Shown here: positions 33,275-42,098 of the stretch, in pieces | Layout of the letters: each line of letters begins with the position of its first letter | How positions within the stretch are numbered: position 1 is the first letter of the stretch | DNA from: Bacteroidota bacterium | Lineage (GTDB): Bacteria > Bacteroidota > Bacteroidia > Bacteroidales > GCA-2711565 | Assembly: GCA_018816945.1 (NCBI GenBank) | Contig: JAHIVC010000085.1 | Location: 1 to 55,121, forward strand | Length of the DNA stretch: 55,121 nucleotides | Direction of reading: 5' to 3' | Notes under the pieces: generated by a model | Told to the model about the DNA's origin: nothing | Databases searched by the model: none | The model's input: only the letters and a program-made list of their open reading frames with translations | Position numbers and translations under genes: made by a program

Positions 33275-34169
33275 GAGATTCAGCTAATAATTCTAAAAAA
33301 TAATTTTCTAAACTTTTCTTTCGAAGTGAAATGTGTGAAATGGTGACTCCTTGTTCAACCAAGGATTTATTGATGGCTGAACTGTCAAGTCCTGTTTTCA
33401 GTTCTACGATGAACATCTTATCATCTCGATATATCTTAGATACGAATTCAGATTTGTTGAGTACTGCTTCTATTTTATCCATTTCAGGTCCCGCAATTTC
33501 AACGAGGATTGAACTCCCCAAAAGCTCATCTACTTTTCCGGCAAACAATTTCTTTCCTTTTTCAAGCACTACAACATGAGTGCATACTTTTTGAACTTCA
33601 TCAAGTAAATGACTTGCCAAAACTATGGTCAATCCATCGTTTGCAATTTTTTTAATCAGGTTTCTGATTTCGGCTATTCCCTGCGGATCCAGACCGTTTG
33701 TAGGCTCGTCAAAAATCAGAACTTCTGGATTTCCAATTAGGGCAGCAGCAATTGCAAGACGTTGTTTCATCCCTAAAGAATAGGTTCTGAATTTACTGTT
33801 CTTCCTGGCTGTTAAATCTACTATTTTTAGTACTTCCGGAATTTGATTATAAGAGACTTCTTTGATATCTGCGATGATTTCCAGATTTTTAACGGCGCTC
33901 ATATAGGGATAAAATACCGGAGTTTCCAAAATGGCACCAACTCTTTTTCTTATAGCCTTAGTTGGGGTTTCCCCAAACCATTTGAAACTGCCGGATGTAG
34001 CATTAATGGCATCAAGAACAATCCCCAAGGTAGTTGTTTTGCCGCTTCCGTTGGGGCCAAGGATTCCATAAATATTGCCTTTTTCAATTGTAATTGAAAG
34101 TTCGTCAACGGCCTTTAACTTTCCATATCGTTTGGTAAGTTTATCAATGACCAATACTTCTTCACTCAA
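33258..34169 (-). CDS. ABC transporter ATP-binding protein (ABC-2 exporter)
   Basis: A 303-residue ATPase with Walker A GPNGSGKTT, signature YSLGMKQRLAIA, Walker B VLIFDEPTNGLDPQG and switch His in LASHLLDEV. A C-terminal extension of about 80 residues after the nucleotide-binding domain is typical of CcmA/NatA-type exporter ATPases. Together with the overlapping downstream permease it forms a complete half-size exporter (two ATPases, two permeases). The divergent slyD gene lies upstream, and the 166-bp gap holds the slyD promoter. Specific cargo not identifiable. Confidence 0.93.
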   Translation of the reverse strand: MSEEVLVIDKLTKRYGKLKAVDELSITIEKGNIYGILGPNGSGKTTTLGIVLDAINATSGSFKWFGETPTKAIRKRVGAILETPVFYPYMSAVKNLEIIADIKEVSYNQIPEVLKIVDLTARKNSKFRTYSLGMKQRLAIAAALIGNPEVLIFDEPTNGLDPQGIAEIRNLIKKIANDGLTIVLASHLLDEVQKVCTHVVVLEKGKKLFAGKVDELLGSSILVEIAGPEMDKIEAVLNKSEFVSKIYRDDKMFIVELKTGLDSSAINKSLVEQGVTISHISLRKKSLENYFLELLAESHDKTS

Positions 34170-34268
34170 AATAATATTATTTAAAAGGTTATTAATATAA
34201 GTTGAAGACGAATTTAATTAAAAATCATTACAAATTAATGGATATTTTTTTTGGACAATAATTGATTG

Positions 34269-34276
34269 TACCTTTG
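34269..34276 (+). promoter_or_regulatory. -7 promoter element of slyD
   Basis: TACCTTTG (TAnnTTTG) with TTTG about 15 bp further upstream. It lies 59 bp before ATG 34336 and supports that start over the longer frame beginning at 34288. Confidence 0.5.
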
Positions 34277-34335
34277 CCATTCGCAAATTGCGTTTGAATT
34301 ATTATGTAAAAATATGTCTTATTAAGAACTATCAA

Positions 34336-34845
34336 ATGAAAATTTCAGAAAACAAGGTTGTATCCTTGACCTATGAATTGAAGTTAAATAACGAAAATGG
34401 AGAACTGGTCCAAAAAGTTGAAAAAAACAAGCCTTTTGTATATTTATTTGGAATAGGAGGACTATTACCGGTTTTTGAAAAAAGCCTTGAAGGTTTAGGT
34501 GCTGGTGAAACTTTTTCTTTTGGACTATCCCCTGATGAAGGTTATGGTCATTATAATGATGAAGCCATTGTAGCTTTGGATAAAAATATCTTTGAAATTG
34601 ACGGCCAAATAGATGAGGAAATGCTTCAAATGGGTAAAATAATCCCAATGCAAAATGAACACGGTCAGCCTTTAAATGGGGTTGTTATTGGCCTTGAAGA
34701 CGATAAAGTAACCATGGATTTTAATCATCCATTAGCTGGAAAACATTTGCATTTTACAGGTGAAATCCTTGAAGTAAGAGAAGCCTCAGCCGAGGAACTA
34801 AATCATGGTCATGCTCATGGCCCGGAGGGTCATCATCACCATTAG
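34336..34845 (+). CDS. slyD: FKBP-type peptidyl-prolyl isomerase, SlyD-like
   Basis: A 169-residue protein starting MKISENKVVSLTYEL; the frame reaches 16 codons further upstream, but that part lies in the promoter-leader region. The FKBP domain is split by an inserted-in-flap chaperone domain: FLFGIGGLLPVFEKSLEGL, DEGYGHYNDEAI, then VTMDFNHPLAGKHLHF, the SlyD arrangement. The C-terminus HGHAHGPEGHHHH is His-rich, as in SlyD proteins that bind nickel. Cytosolic; catalyses Xaa-Pro isomerisation and chaperones. Followed by a terminator, so monocistronic. Confidence 0.93.
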   Translation: MKISENKVVSLTYELKLNNENGELVQKVEKNKPFVYLFGIGGLLPVFEKSLEGLGAGETFSFGLSPDEGYGHYNDEAIVALDKNIFEIDGQIDEEMLQMGKIIPMQNEHGQPLNGVVIGLEDDKVTMDFNHPLAGKHLHFTGEILEVREASAEELNHGHAHGPEGHHHH

Positions 34846-34946
34846 AATAATGGTGAGATGATGTTTTCATTCTTAAAAGGATTGAGTTTTAACTTTGAAT
34901 CAGTCCATTATGTATGTAAGATGTGACTAAAATTTTGTTAATGATT

Positions 34947-34985
34947 GAAATCTTCATGGCATTGTCATGGAGATTTCGTTTTTTC
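34947..34985 (+). terminator. Terminator of slyD
   Basis: GAAATCTTCATG / CATGGAGATTTC (34947-34958 and 34966-34977, one mismatch) with a 7-base loop, followed by GTTTTTT. It touches the stop codon of the convergent methylase gene. Confidence 0.8.
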
Positions 34986-35704
34986 TATGCCGAGATTAAA
35001 AAAACAGCAGGCCTTTTTTGTAAGTTGGGAGGCGATTTTTTCCAATTAGCAATGTTTTTGCTTTTTATAAATTCTGTTTCGAGCGAAATATCAGCAGCAA
35101 TGCACAGCATTGTATCCGCATTGCAATTTTCCGTGATTGATTTGAAAAGTTGATCGTTACGATAAGGAGTTTCTATGAAAATTATTGTTTTTCCTGTTCT
35201 TCGCGATTCGATTTCAATTTCTTTAATTTTTTTAGCACGTTCATCGGGCTTAAGCGGAAGATAGCCTAAAAAGCTAAAATTCTGACCATTAAATCCTGAT
35301 GCAATTAAAGCAAGCAAAATGGATGAGGGACCAATTAATGGAACAACTTGATAACCCAAATTGTGAGCTTGCGCAACAATTAAATTTCCGGGGTCGGCCA
35401 CGCACGGAACTCCTGCCTCCGACATCAATCCAATATTGATGGAATCCTGCATCGGGTTGAGATAGGAATAAGTTTCTTCTTCTTTTATGTGTTTGCTTAT
35501 TTCCTGAAAATTTACGTTATCGAAATTACCCGGGTAATTAATACTTTTAAGAAATCTGCGTGCAGATCTGATATCTTCAATAATAAAATTTTCGAGGCCT
35601 AATATAATTTTGCGATTGTATTCAGGAAAAACCCGTTCATAAGAAGTGGGACCCAATTTTGTTGGGATTAAATAAAGAATGCCTTTGGTTTTTTTTGCTT
35701 CCAT
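34985..35704 (-). CDS. Tetrapyrrole methylase-fold SAM methyltransferase, RsmI-like
   Basis: A 239-residue protein of the tetrapyrrole methylase superfamily: GILYLIPTKLG, then MSEAGVPCVADPGNLIVAQAH and VVPLIGPSSILLALIASGFNG, the same blocks that in RsmI bind SAM and methylate the 2'-O of C1402 in 16S rRNA. It is shorter than standard RsmI (~285), and the N-terminal LYLVPTPIGN motif is changed to LYLIPTKLGP, so it may be a paralogue with another target. Last gene of the run downstream of dnaA, directly adjoining the dehydratase stop. Methyl transfer is likely; the substrate is not proven. Confidence 0.85.
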   Translation of the reverse strand: MEAKKTKGILYLIPTKLGPTSYERVFPEYNRKIILGLENFIIEDIRSARRFLKSINYPGNFDNVNFQEISKHIKEEETYSYLNPMQDSINIGLMSEAGVPCVADPGNLIVAQAHNLGYQVVPLIGPSSILLALIASGFNGQNFSFLGYLPLKPDERAKKIKEIEIESRRTGKTIIFIETPYRNDQLFKSITENCNADTMLCIAADISLETEFIKSKNIANWKKSPPNLQKRPAVFLISA

Positions 35705-36661
35705 TTACAACCAGGGTAGTTTAGCTAAATCAACATTCCCTCCTGAAATAATAATTCCAATTTTTTTATTCTGACTTTCAAATTTATTTTCAAGAATGGT
35801 TGCTAAAGGAACTGCCGATGAAGGCTCAATGATTATTTTCATATGGTCCCAAACTAATTTCATCGCTTCGATAATTGCCGATTCGCTGGCTGTTACAATT
35901 TGATCAACATGATTTAAAATGATTGGAAATGTAATTGAGCCTAGAGAAGTCAATAATCCATCAGCAATTGTATTTGGATTTATTGAAGGAATCAACCGAT
36001 TTTTATAATAGGATCGAAAAGCATCATTAGCTTTGTCTGGTTCTCCGGCAATCACCTTTGTGTTGGGCGAAAAATATTTTACGGCAAGAGCTGTCCCACT
36101 TAATAAGCCTCCTCCGCCAACAGGAGTCATAATGATATCAAGGGCTTTATGATCCTCAATTAATTCTTTAGCAGCAGTCGCCTGACCGGCAATTATTTTT
36201 ACATTATTGTAAGGATGAATCTCAATTGCGTTCGTTATTTCTATAATTCTCTTGATGGTTTCTTCCCGGGCAGCAAGAGTTGGTTTACAAAATGTAATTT
36301 CGCCACCATATTGTTTGACCGCAGCAATTTTTACTTTTGGTGCTGTTTCGGGCATTACGATATATGCTTTTATATTTCTTAATTGCGCAGCACGGGCCAA
36401 AGCTTGAGCATGATTACCGGAAGAATGCGTACAAACACCGAATTCAAGTTCATTTTCATTTAATGACATCACCGCATTTACGGCACCTCTTGATTTAAAA
36501 GCGCCAACTTTCTGAAAATTTTCGCATTTAAAATAAATTTCAGTTTTAAAGATGTCGTTTAAAATTTCGGAAGAGAGAACGGGTGTACGATGAATATAGT
36601 TTTTGATTCTTTCGTGAGCCTGCTCAATAATAAGGGCGCTGGGAATTTCGGGATTATTCAT
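35705..36661 (-). CDS. Threonine/serine dehydratase-like PLP enzyme
   Basis: A 318-residue fold-type II PLP enzyme: Lys56 in KVGAFKSRGAVNA forms the Schiff base, SSGNHAQALA binds substrate and PVGGGGLLSG the phosphate. SGGNVDLAKL near the end carries the Ser that contacts PLP. There is no C-terminal regulatory ACT domain, so this is the short, catabolic-type threonine dehydratase or a serine racemase-like enzyme, rather than the long biosynthetic IlvA. It starts 8 bp after the LMW phosphatase-like gene and its stop is next to the methylase ATG. Confidence 0.9.
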   Translation of the reverse strand: MNNPEIPSALIIEQAHERIKNYIHRTPVLSSEILNDIFKTEIYFKCENFQKVGAFKSRGAVNAVMSLNENELEFGVCTHSSGNHAQALARAAQLRNIKAYIVMPETAPKVKIAAVKQYGGEITFCKPTLAAREETIKRIIEITNAIEIHPYNNVKIIAGQATAAKELIEDHKALDIIMTPVGGGGLLSGTALAVKYFSPNTKVIAGEPDKANDAFRSYYKNRLIPSINPNTIADGLLTSLGSITFPIILNHVDQIVTASESAIIEAMKLVWDHMKIIIEPSSAVPLATILENKFESQNKKIGIIISGGNVDLAKLPWL

Positions 36662-36669
36662 TTAAGGTA

Positions 36670-37134
36670 TCAGACAGATTTATTAGCAACTTGGTCCGCG
36701 ATGATTTCGCAAGCCTCATCCAGAATTTGATGCATTTCTTCCAGGCCTTTTTCTCCTTGCCAAAACAATTTCGGTAGTGAGAGGTTTCTGCCATCTATTA
36801 CACTTAATAAGTATTGAACCTTTTGCATGTCTGCTTCATTTCTGGAAAAATATTCTACATCACGGAAACTGGCAGAATCTATTGCATAAATTTTGTCGAA
36901 TTTATCAAAATCATTACTGGTAAATAAACGGCATTTATTTTCGGAAAGGTCAATCCCCAAATTTTTGGCAAATTTTATGATTTGTTCATCTGGTGGTTCG
37001 TTTATATTGAATGATTCGAAACCCGCGGATTCTACATACGCTTCGATCTGCTTTTTCTCAAATTTAGATTTAAGGATGCCCTCAGCAAATGGCGAGCTAC
37101 AAATGTTTCCAAGGCTAACAAATAATATTTTCAT
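36670..37134 (-). CDS. Catalytically dead low-molecular-weight phosphatase homologue
   Basis: A 154-residue protein with the full length and fold pattern of LMW protein tyrosine phosphatases, but with every key residue changed. The P-loop, normally C-x-GNICRS, reads VSLGNICSSP: Ser7 replaces the nucleophilic Cys and Ser13 replaces the phosphate-binding Arg. The general-acid DP motif is replaced by SLPKLFWQGE, so the Asp is lost too. The rest is well kept (AEGILKSKF, GEKGLEEMHQILDEAC), with no stop or frameshift, which suggests selection for a non-catalytic role such as binding phosphotyrosine or a protein. It lies 100 bp downstream of dnaA and 8 bp before the dehydratase. Confidence 0.88.
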   Translation of the reverse strand: MKILFVSLGNICSSPFAEGILKSKFEKKQIEAYVESAGFESFNINEPPDEQIIKFAKNLGIDLSENKCRLFTSNDFDKFDKIYAIDSASFRDVEYFSRNEADMQKVQYLLSVIDGRNLSLPKLFWQGEKGLEEMHQILDEACEIIADQVANKSV

Positions 37135-37234
37135 TTTTTACTTAATTAAAAAGGTTAGTTAAAAGCGTTCAGATAGCTTTAAGCAATTTACTAATTTAAC
37201 TAAAAAATGTGATAAATTAAAGAAATAACAATAC

Positions 37235-38671
37235 TTACAGCTTTATTTTTTTGTCTAATTCATCAACATAAGTGCGGAATTGCTTATCAGTTTCAACAAG
37301 GTTGTTAACTGTACGACAAGCATGTAGAACAGTTGCATGGTCCTTGTTCCCGCAATGCATCCCAATAGTTGCCAAGGAAGACTTGGTGTGTTTTTTTGCA
37401 AAATACATGGCTAATTGACGAGCCTGAACAATTTCACGTTTTCGGGTCTTTGAGTTAATGACATCAAGTGGAAGATTAAAGTAATCGCAAACTACTTTTT
37501 GAATATAATCAATTGAGATTTCTCTTGAAGTATTTTTAACAAATTTATCAATCATTTGTCGGGCAAGGTCAAGAGTTATTGCTTTCTTATTTAAAGATGA
37601 TTGCGCCATTATTGAAATCAAAGCACCTTCCAATTCCCTGATATTTGTAGTGATGCTATAAGCAAGGTATTCAATTACTTCATATGGCATCTCAATGCCA
37701 TCATTATATAGCCTTTTCTGTAAGATTGCAATTCGTGTTTCTAAATCAGGAATTTGTAAATCGGCGGCAAGGCCCCATTTGAAACGTGACAATAAACGGG
37801 GTTCCATCCCTTTCATCTCTACTGGTGGCTTATCGGAAGTGATAATAATTTGTTTGCTTTTTTGATGAAGAAAATTGAATACGTGAAAGAAAACATCTTG
37901 TGTTTTTTCTTTCCCTGCTAAAAACTGAATATCATCAACGATCAATACATCTATCATTTGATAGAAGTGAACAAAATCATTTTGGTTATTGTTTCTTACC
38001 GAATCAATATATTGAGCAATGAATTGTTCGGCAGAAACATACAACACGGTTTGATTTGGGAAATTGCTTTTAACCTGAAGTCCGATAGCATGTGCTAGGT
38101 GCGTTTTTCCCAGTCCAACATTGCTGTATAAGTAGAGTGGGTTAAATGCAGTTCGTCCAGGATTTTCAGCCACGGCATAACCTGCAGATCTGGCCAAACG
38201 ATTGCAATCACCTTCCACGAAGTTTTCAAATGAATACGAGTCCACAAGTTGAGATTGGACATTTAATTTTTTTAACCCAGGTATGATGAACGGATTCGGG
38301 ATATCTCTGGATTTGCCTTTGTTAAGATCTATTGGCATAGAAACAGCAGGGTTTTTAGTATCTTTTTTGTTTGATGTTGGAACTTTTATGGAGTAAGGAG
38401 ATTTACTGTTAACTGAATTATCCATGATGATGCTGTATTCTAATCTTCCTTCAGGACCTAGCTCTTTGCTAATAGTTTTCTTCAGTAAACTGATATAATG
38501 TTCTTCCAGCCATTCATAAAAGAATTGACTTGGCACTTGAATAGTTAATACGTTGTTTTCTAATTTAAGCGGCGAAATTGGTTCAAACCATGTTTTGAAG
38601 CTTTGGTAGTGTATGTTGTCCTTTATAACCCGGAGACAATTGTCCCATACTTCAACGTGATTTTTTTTCAT
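37235..38671 (-). CDS. dnaA: Chromosomal replication initiator DnaA
   Basis: A 478-residue AAA+ initiator. Domain I (about 1-85, YQSFKTWFEPISPLKL) is followed by a linker, domain III with Walker A SNVGLGKTHLAHA, Walker B VLIVDDIQFLAG and the RLLSRFKWGL sensor, and domain IV with the DNA-binding signature NKDHATVLHACRTV. Length is normal. No cluster of DnaA boxes (TTATNCACA) was seen in the 247 bp upstream or the 100 bp downstream, so the origin is not evidently here. The upstream gap 38672-38918 is AT-rich and has no other feature I can support. Confidence 0.97.
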   Translation of the reverse strand: MKKNHVEVWDNCLRVIKDNIHYQSFKTWFEPISPLKLENNVLTIQVPSQFFYEWLEEHYISLLKKTISKELGPEGRLEYSIIMDNSVNSKSPYSIKVPTSNKKDTKNPAVSMPIDLNKGKSRDIPNPFIIPGLKKLNVQSQLVDSYSFENFVEGDCNRLARSAGYAVAENPGRTAFNPLYLYSNVGLGKTHLAHAIGLQVKSNFPNQTVLYVSAEQFIAQYIDSVRNNNQNDFVHFYQMIDVLIVDDIQFLAGKEKTQDVFFHVFNFLHQKSKQIIITSDKPPVEMKGMEPRLLSRFKWGLAADLQIPDLETRIAILQKRLYNDGIEMPYEVIEYLAYSITTNIRELEGALISIMAQSSLNKKAITLDLARQMIDKFVKNTSREISIDYIQKVVCDYFNLPLDVINSKTRKREIVQARQLAMYFAKKHTKSSLATIGMHCGNKDHATVLHACRTVNNLVETDKQFRTYVDELDKKIKL

Positions 38672-38918
38672 CAGAGGAATGAATTAAACGATGTAATTTT
38701 AATCTTTATTTTAACTATGAGTGAAATTCAAGCTTTAAAAAATCGACTTATTGTTGAACTTCACTTATTTAGGAAACCGCAATAGCAATTAACAAATATG
38801 TGATTAAAAAAGTTAAGAAAAAAATAAAAATATACTTGATTATTATGTTTTTTATTCGTATATGTTGAGAGTGTTATCTCTTTTATTTTTTATGTTAATT
38901 AGAGGGTGTCAACTTTTT

Positions 38919-39533
38919 CTAAATTGACTTTAAGAAATTGATATTTAATGATTTAATACTGATAAGTTTTTCGCAGACTTGATTGGACTCACTTTTTCTA
39001 ACCACAAAATCCAGTCGACAATTAATCTCGAAAATTTGATTGCATTGATCGAGGTTATAAGTCTTCATAATCTTCATAACTTCATTCATATCTGCGTATT
39101 GAAATTCAATACGATAAAGATCACGAATTATATTAGTGACAATTTCTCCGTTTGAAATTGACTCCTTGCTAGCTGTTCGATACGCATTAATCAATCCACT
39201 TACTCCTAATTTTGTTCCTCCAAAATATCGGATTACAACTATTAAAATATTTGTCAGGTCATGCGAATTGATTTGTCCAAAAATTGGTTTTCCGGCAGTT
39301 CCGGATGGTTCTCCGTCATCATTTATTCGATAAGCCGATTTATCAAACCCCAATTGATAGGCATAGCAATGGTGTCGTGCATCATAATAATCTTTGCGAA
39401 GTGTTTCAAGATGAATTTTGATGTCATCTTCGGTTTTCACCGGAAATGCTTTTGCAATAAATTTACTGCCCCTGTCCTTGAAAACTCCCTCAGATGGTGA
39501 AGCGATGGTTTTGTATGTATCTTCAAAAAGCAT
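38919..39533 (-). CDS. YigZ/IMPACT family protein
   Basis: A 204-residue protein from ATG 39533 (MLFEDTYKTIASPSEG), with ten more in-frame codons upstream that are unlike family starts. The N-terminal UPF0029/IMPACT domain has GSKFIAKAFPVKTEDDIK, HHCYAYQLG and NDDGEPSGTAGKPI, the conserved signature. The C-terminal ferredoxin-like DUF1949 part has SISNGEIV and the following strands. The bacterial function is not defined; the eukaryotic relative IMPACT affects translational control through GCN2. Divided from the cysteine desulfurase operon by that operon's terminator, which lies only 35 bp upstream of its start. Confidence 0.9.
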   Translation of the reverse strand: MLFEDTYKTIASPSEGVFKDRGSKFIAKAFPVKTEDDIKIHLETLRKDYYDARHHCYAYQLGFDKSAYRINDDGEPSGTAGKPIFGQINSHDLTNILIVVIRYFGGTKLGVSGLINAYRTASKESISNGEIVTNIIRDLYRIEFQYADMNEVMKIMKTYNLDQCNQIFEINCRLDFVVRKSESNQVCEKLISIKSLNINFLKSI

Positions 39534-39567
39534 GACAGGAAAATATTCTCGTATGAATTTCAAAGAT

Positions 39568-39596
39568 AAAAAAAGCCTCGCAAATAACGAGGCTTA
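39568..39596 (-). terminator. Terminator of the DsrC operon
   Basis: AGCCTCG / CGAGGCT arms (39574-39580 and 39588-39594) with a 7-base loop, followed on the minus strand by seven T residues. It lies 3 bp after the stop codon of the last gene, the cysteine desulfurase-like enzyme. Confidence 0.88.
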
Positions 39597-39599
39597 AGG

Positions 39600-40760
39600 T
39601 TATCTTTTTATTGATGCAATATCTTTCACTGCTTCAAGGGCGGCATCAATATGTTCTTCTGTATTGAAAGGTCCAACACTTAAACGACAGGTTCCATGAA
39701 TATCCTTGGTGCCTATTCTTTCATGAACTTTTGGGGCACATTGTAAACCGGTCCTGCTTGCAATATTATAGTCAACATCCAGCATCATTCCAACATCACC
39801 GGCTTCAAAACCTTTTACATTAAAACTTAAGACTGCATTTTGATTTTGTGTACTTTCGGCACAATAGGTCGTTACGCCATCAATTTGTTGTAAACCTTTT
39901 CGAAGTTTATCCCAAAGCGTAATTTCATAATTATGAAGCTTTTCAATGCCTTGATCAAGCACCCATTTAATTCCTGCATTAAGGCCTGCAACTCCAACTA
40001 AGTTCAATGTACCGCATTCCATTCGATAAGGAAATTCTGTAAGGTGGGTTTCTTGAGCCGAACGTACACCTGTTCCACCAAACCGTGTTCCTTTGATAGG
40101 AACATTTTCCATGACATATGATCCTCCAATACCGGTGGGTCCCATCAGGCATTTATGACCTGTGAAAACCAATATGTCGATGTTCATGGCCTTCATATCA
40201 ATGTGAATAATTCCGGCACTTTGACTGGCATCTACAACAAAACACACACCTGCTTCTTTACAGATATTTCCAATTTCCGCGATTGGTTGAACTGTTCCAA
40301 TAATATTTGAACTATGATTTACAATCACCATTTTGGTGTTCTTTTTAATTGCTTTTTTGATATCCTCCGGATTCACATAACCATGATCATCAAAAGTTAC
40401 ATGTTCAACTTCAATGATACCATCCAACATTAAATGATGCAGTGGTCTAAGAACAGAGTTGTGTTCAAGCATGGTTGTTACAACATGGTCCCCTTTTTCA
40501 GCCATGCCATATATTACCATATTTAATGAATCACTGGCATTATAGCTAAAAGTCAGACGATTCGGATCATCGCCATTGAATAATTTGGTGAGTATTTTTC
40601 GTGTACCCATCACTACTTCTTCAGCTTCGATTGCTGCATCAAAACCTGATCTTCCGGGACTAACACCGTGAGTACGGTAAAAGTGATCCATGAATTTGTA
40701 AACCTCTTCCGGTTTAGGAAAGGTCGTTGCTGAATTGTCTAGATAAATTTGTTTACTCAT
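39600..40760 (-). CDS. Cysteine desulfurase-like class V aminotransferase
   Basis: A 386-residue PLP enzyme with Lys203 in FTGHKCLMGP as Schiff-base lysine and HSSNIIGTVQPI and VDASQSAG in the cofactor site. The C-terminal GLQCAPKVHE places a Cys where cysteine desulfurases carry the persulfide. It resembles the am_tr_V (EF2568-type) subgroup rather than housekeeping IscS/SufS. It is the last gene of a five-gene run, 38 bp after the DsrK-like gene. Generating persulfide from cysteine for DsrC is inferred from that context. Selenocysteine lyase activity is a possible alternative. Confidence 0.88.
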   Translation of the reverse strand: MSKQIYLDNSATTFPKPEEVYKFMDHFYRTHGVSPGRSGFDAAIEAEEVVMGTRKILTKLFNGDDPNRLTFSYNASDSLNMVIYGMAEKGDHVVTTMLEHNSVLRPLHHLMLDGIIEVEHVTFDDHGYVNPEDIKKAIKKNTKMVIVNHSSNIIGTVQPIAEIGNICKEAGVCFVVDASQSAGIIHIDMKAMNIDILVFTGHKCLMGPTGIGGSYVMENVPIKGTRFGGTGVRSAQETHLTEFPYRMECGTLNLVGVAGLNAGIKWVLDQGIEKLHNYEITLWDKLRKGLQQIDGVTTYCAESTQNQNAVLSFNVKGFEAGDVGMMLDVDYNIASRTGLQCAPKVHERIGTKDIHGTCRLSVGPFNTEEHIDAALEAVKDIASIKR

Positions 40761-40798
40761 AATCTATTGTATGAAATTATTAAAAGCTGTTAATATCA

Positions 40799-42094
40799 TT
40801 ATTCTAAAATTAGTGCATCTGCTACTAATTCGGCCAAGGTCATAATTTTAACGTTGAGTTTATATTCAACATTGGTTTGCATGAGTTGATCAACACAATT
40901 ATGACAAGGGGTTACCACAATGCTTGCTCCGGTTTTTCGAATTTGATCGGCCTTTAAACCGGCTGTTTTCATTCTTCGGGTATTATATTCGCTCATTGCT
41001 AATTGTCCGCCACCGCCTCCACAGCATAAGTTATCCGTCCCGTAAGGAGTCATTTCAACAAAATTCTTTGCAATTTTTCGCATTACATAACGCTGTTCTT
41101 CGATTACACCTCCTTCTCTGGTTAAATTGCAAGGATCATGAAGTGTAACAACTTCAGTAAGGCGATCAGCGTCGACCTTTATTTTTCCTTCACGGATATA
41201 TTGTGCAAGTAATTCAACCGATGTTAAAACTTCATAAGGCAATCTTTTTTGAATATAATTAGGCCCTTCCCATTTAAATGCTCTTGAACCGTGTCCACAT
41301 TCAGCTAATACACATTTTTTCGATTCCATTTTATTCATTTCATCATCCATCCGCTGTGCAATTACATTAGCCTCATCCATATTCCCGGAAAAAAAAGCAT
41401 AATTAGTCACATCATACATTTCGGTAGACAGACTCCAGCTTTCATTAGCTGCATAAAATACCTTAGCCATCGCTGAAATTGACAAAGGAAAGAACTTCGG
41501 TTCACGTGGGTTAAGTGTATAAAGAATATCCTTACCTTTTTGATTCAGTGGGATATTTGCATTGTCATCATTCAGCTCAAATTTTAAATCATCTTCAAGC
41601 CATTCAATGGTATCCACAAATTCTTTTGTGGGAATTCCCATATTATTTCCAGTTTCAATAGCGGCATTGACACTTGCATTAAGTGATGCAGGAACATAGC
41701 CCATTCGGGATAACATTTCACGGCCTATACGAACCACATAATTAATGTCCACACCTATCGAACAATGCATAGTACAACGTCCGCACATGGTGCATGATCC
41801 ATATAAAAGGTCAACCATTTCCTCAATAGTTGCGTCATCAAGATCTCGTGCCTTTGTCAGCCACGGAATTTTTTTCCCGAGAAAAGTGTTGTACCTCCTA
41901 TAAATGGAGGCAACAATGTCAACTTTTTTTGCTGGTACATAATGTTCGTCGGGTTCTGATCTGTAATAAATGCAGCTATCTGCGCATAAACCACAATGAA
42001 CACAACTATTTAGATGGGTGATTAATTTACTGTCCTCATGAGAACTCAATACTTCCAACCCCAACTTCTTTTTTTCTTCTGATAATCTTCCCAT
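40799..42094 (-). CDS. DsrK/HdrD-like iron-sulfur protein (heterodisulfide reductase type)
   Basis: A 431-residue cytosolic protein with two 4Fe-4S ferredoxin motifs (Cys31-34-37-41, CVHCGLCADSC; Cys101-104-107-111, CTMCGRCTMHC). A helical linker and two CCG domains follow. The second CCG domain has the full motif C-x34-CCG-x37-C-x2-C (HDPCNL, CCGGGGGQ, CHNC) that binds the non-cubane cluster for disulfide reduction. The first CCG-like unit is partial (CVLAECGHGSRAF). This is the layout of DsrK, HdrD and TmcB. It would exchange electrons between the membrane protein (5 bp upstream) and a DsrC disulfide or trisulfide. No flavin or selenocysteine subunit is present. Confidence 0.9.
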   Translation of the reverse strand: MGRLSEEKKKLGLEVLSSHEDSKLITHLNSCVHCGLCADSCIYYRSEPDEHYVPAKKVDIVASIYRRYNTFLGKKIPWLTKARDLDDATIEEMVDLLYGSCTMCGRCTMHCSIGVDINYVVRIGREMLSRMGYVPASLNASVNAAIETGNNMGIPTKEFVDTIEWLEDDLKFELNDDNANIPLNQKGKDILYTLNPREPKFFPLSISAMAKVFYAANESWSLSTEMYDVTNYAFFSGNMDEANVIAQRMDDEMNKMESKKCVLAECGHGSRAFKWEGPNYIQKRLPYEVLTSVELLAQYIREGKIKVDADRLTEVVTLHDPCNLTREGGVIEEQRYVMRKIAKNFVEMTPYGTDNLCCGGGGGQLAMSEYNTRRMKTAGLKADQIRKTGASIVVTPCHNCVDQLMQTNVEYKLNVKIMTLAELVADALILE

Positions 42095-42098
42095 GATT

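Noticed and set aside
36670-37134. Second arsenate reductase
   Set aside because: The fold is that of LMW phosphatases, but the nucleophilic Cys and the Arg are both Ser and no resolving Cys pair like that of ArsC exists, so it cannot work as ArsC.
38672-38918. Possible replication origin upstream of dnaA
   Set aside because: The region is AT-rich and has one near-match to a DnaA box (TTAATCACA on the minus strand), but no cluster of TTATNCACA boxes or DUE-like tandem repeats. Not enough to call an origin.
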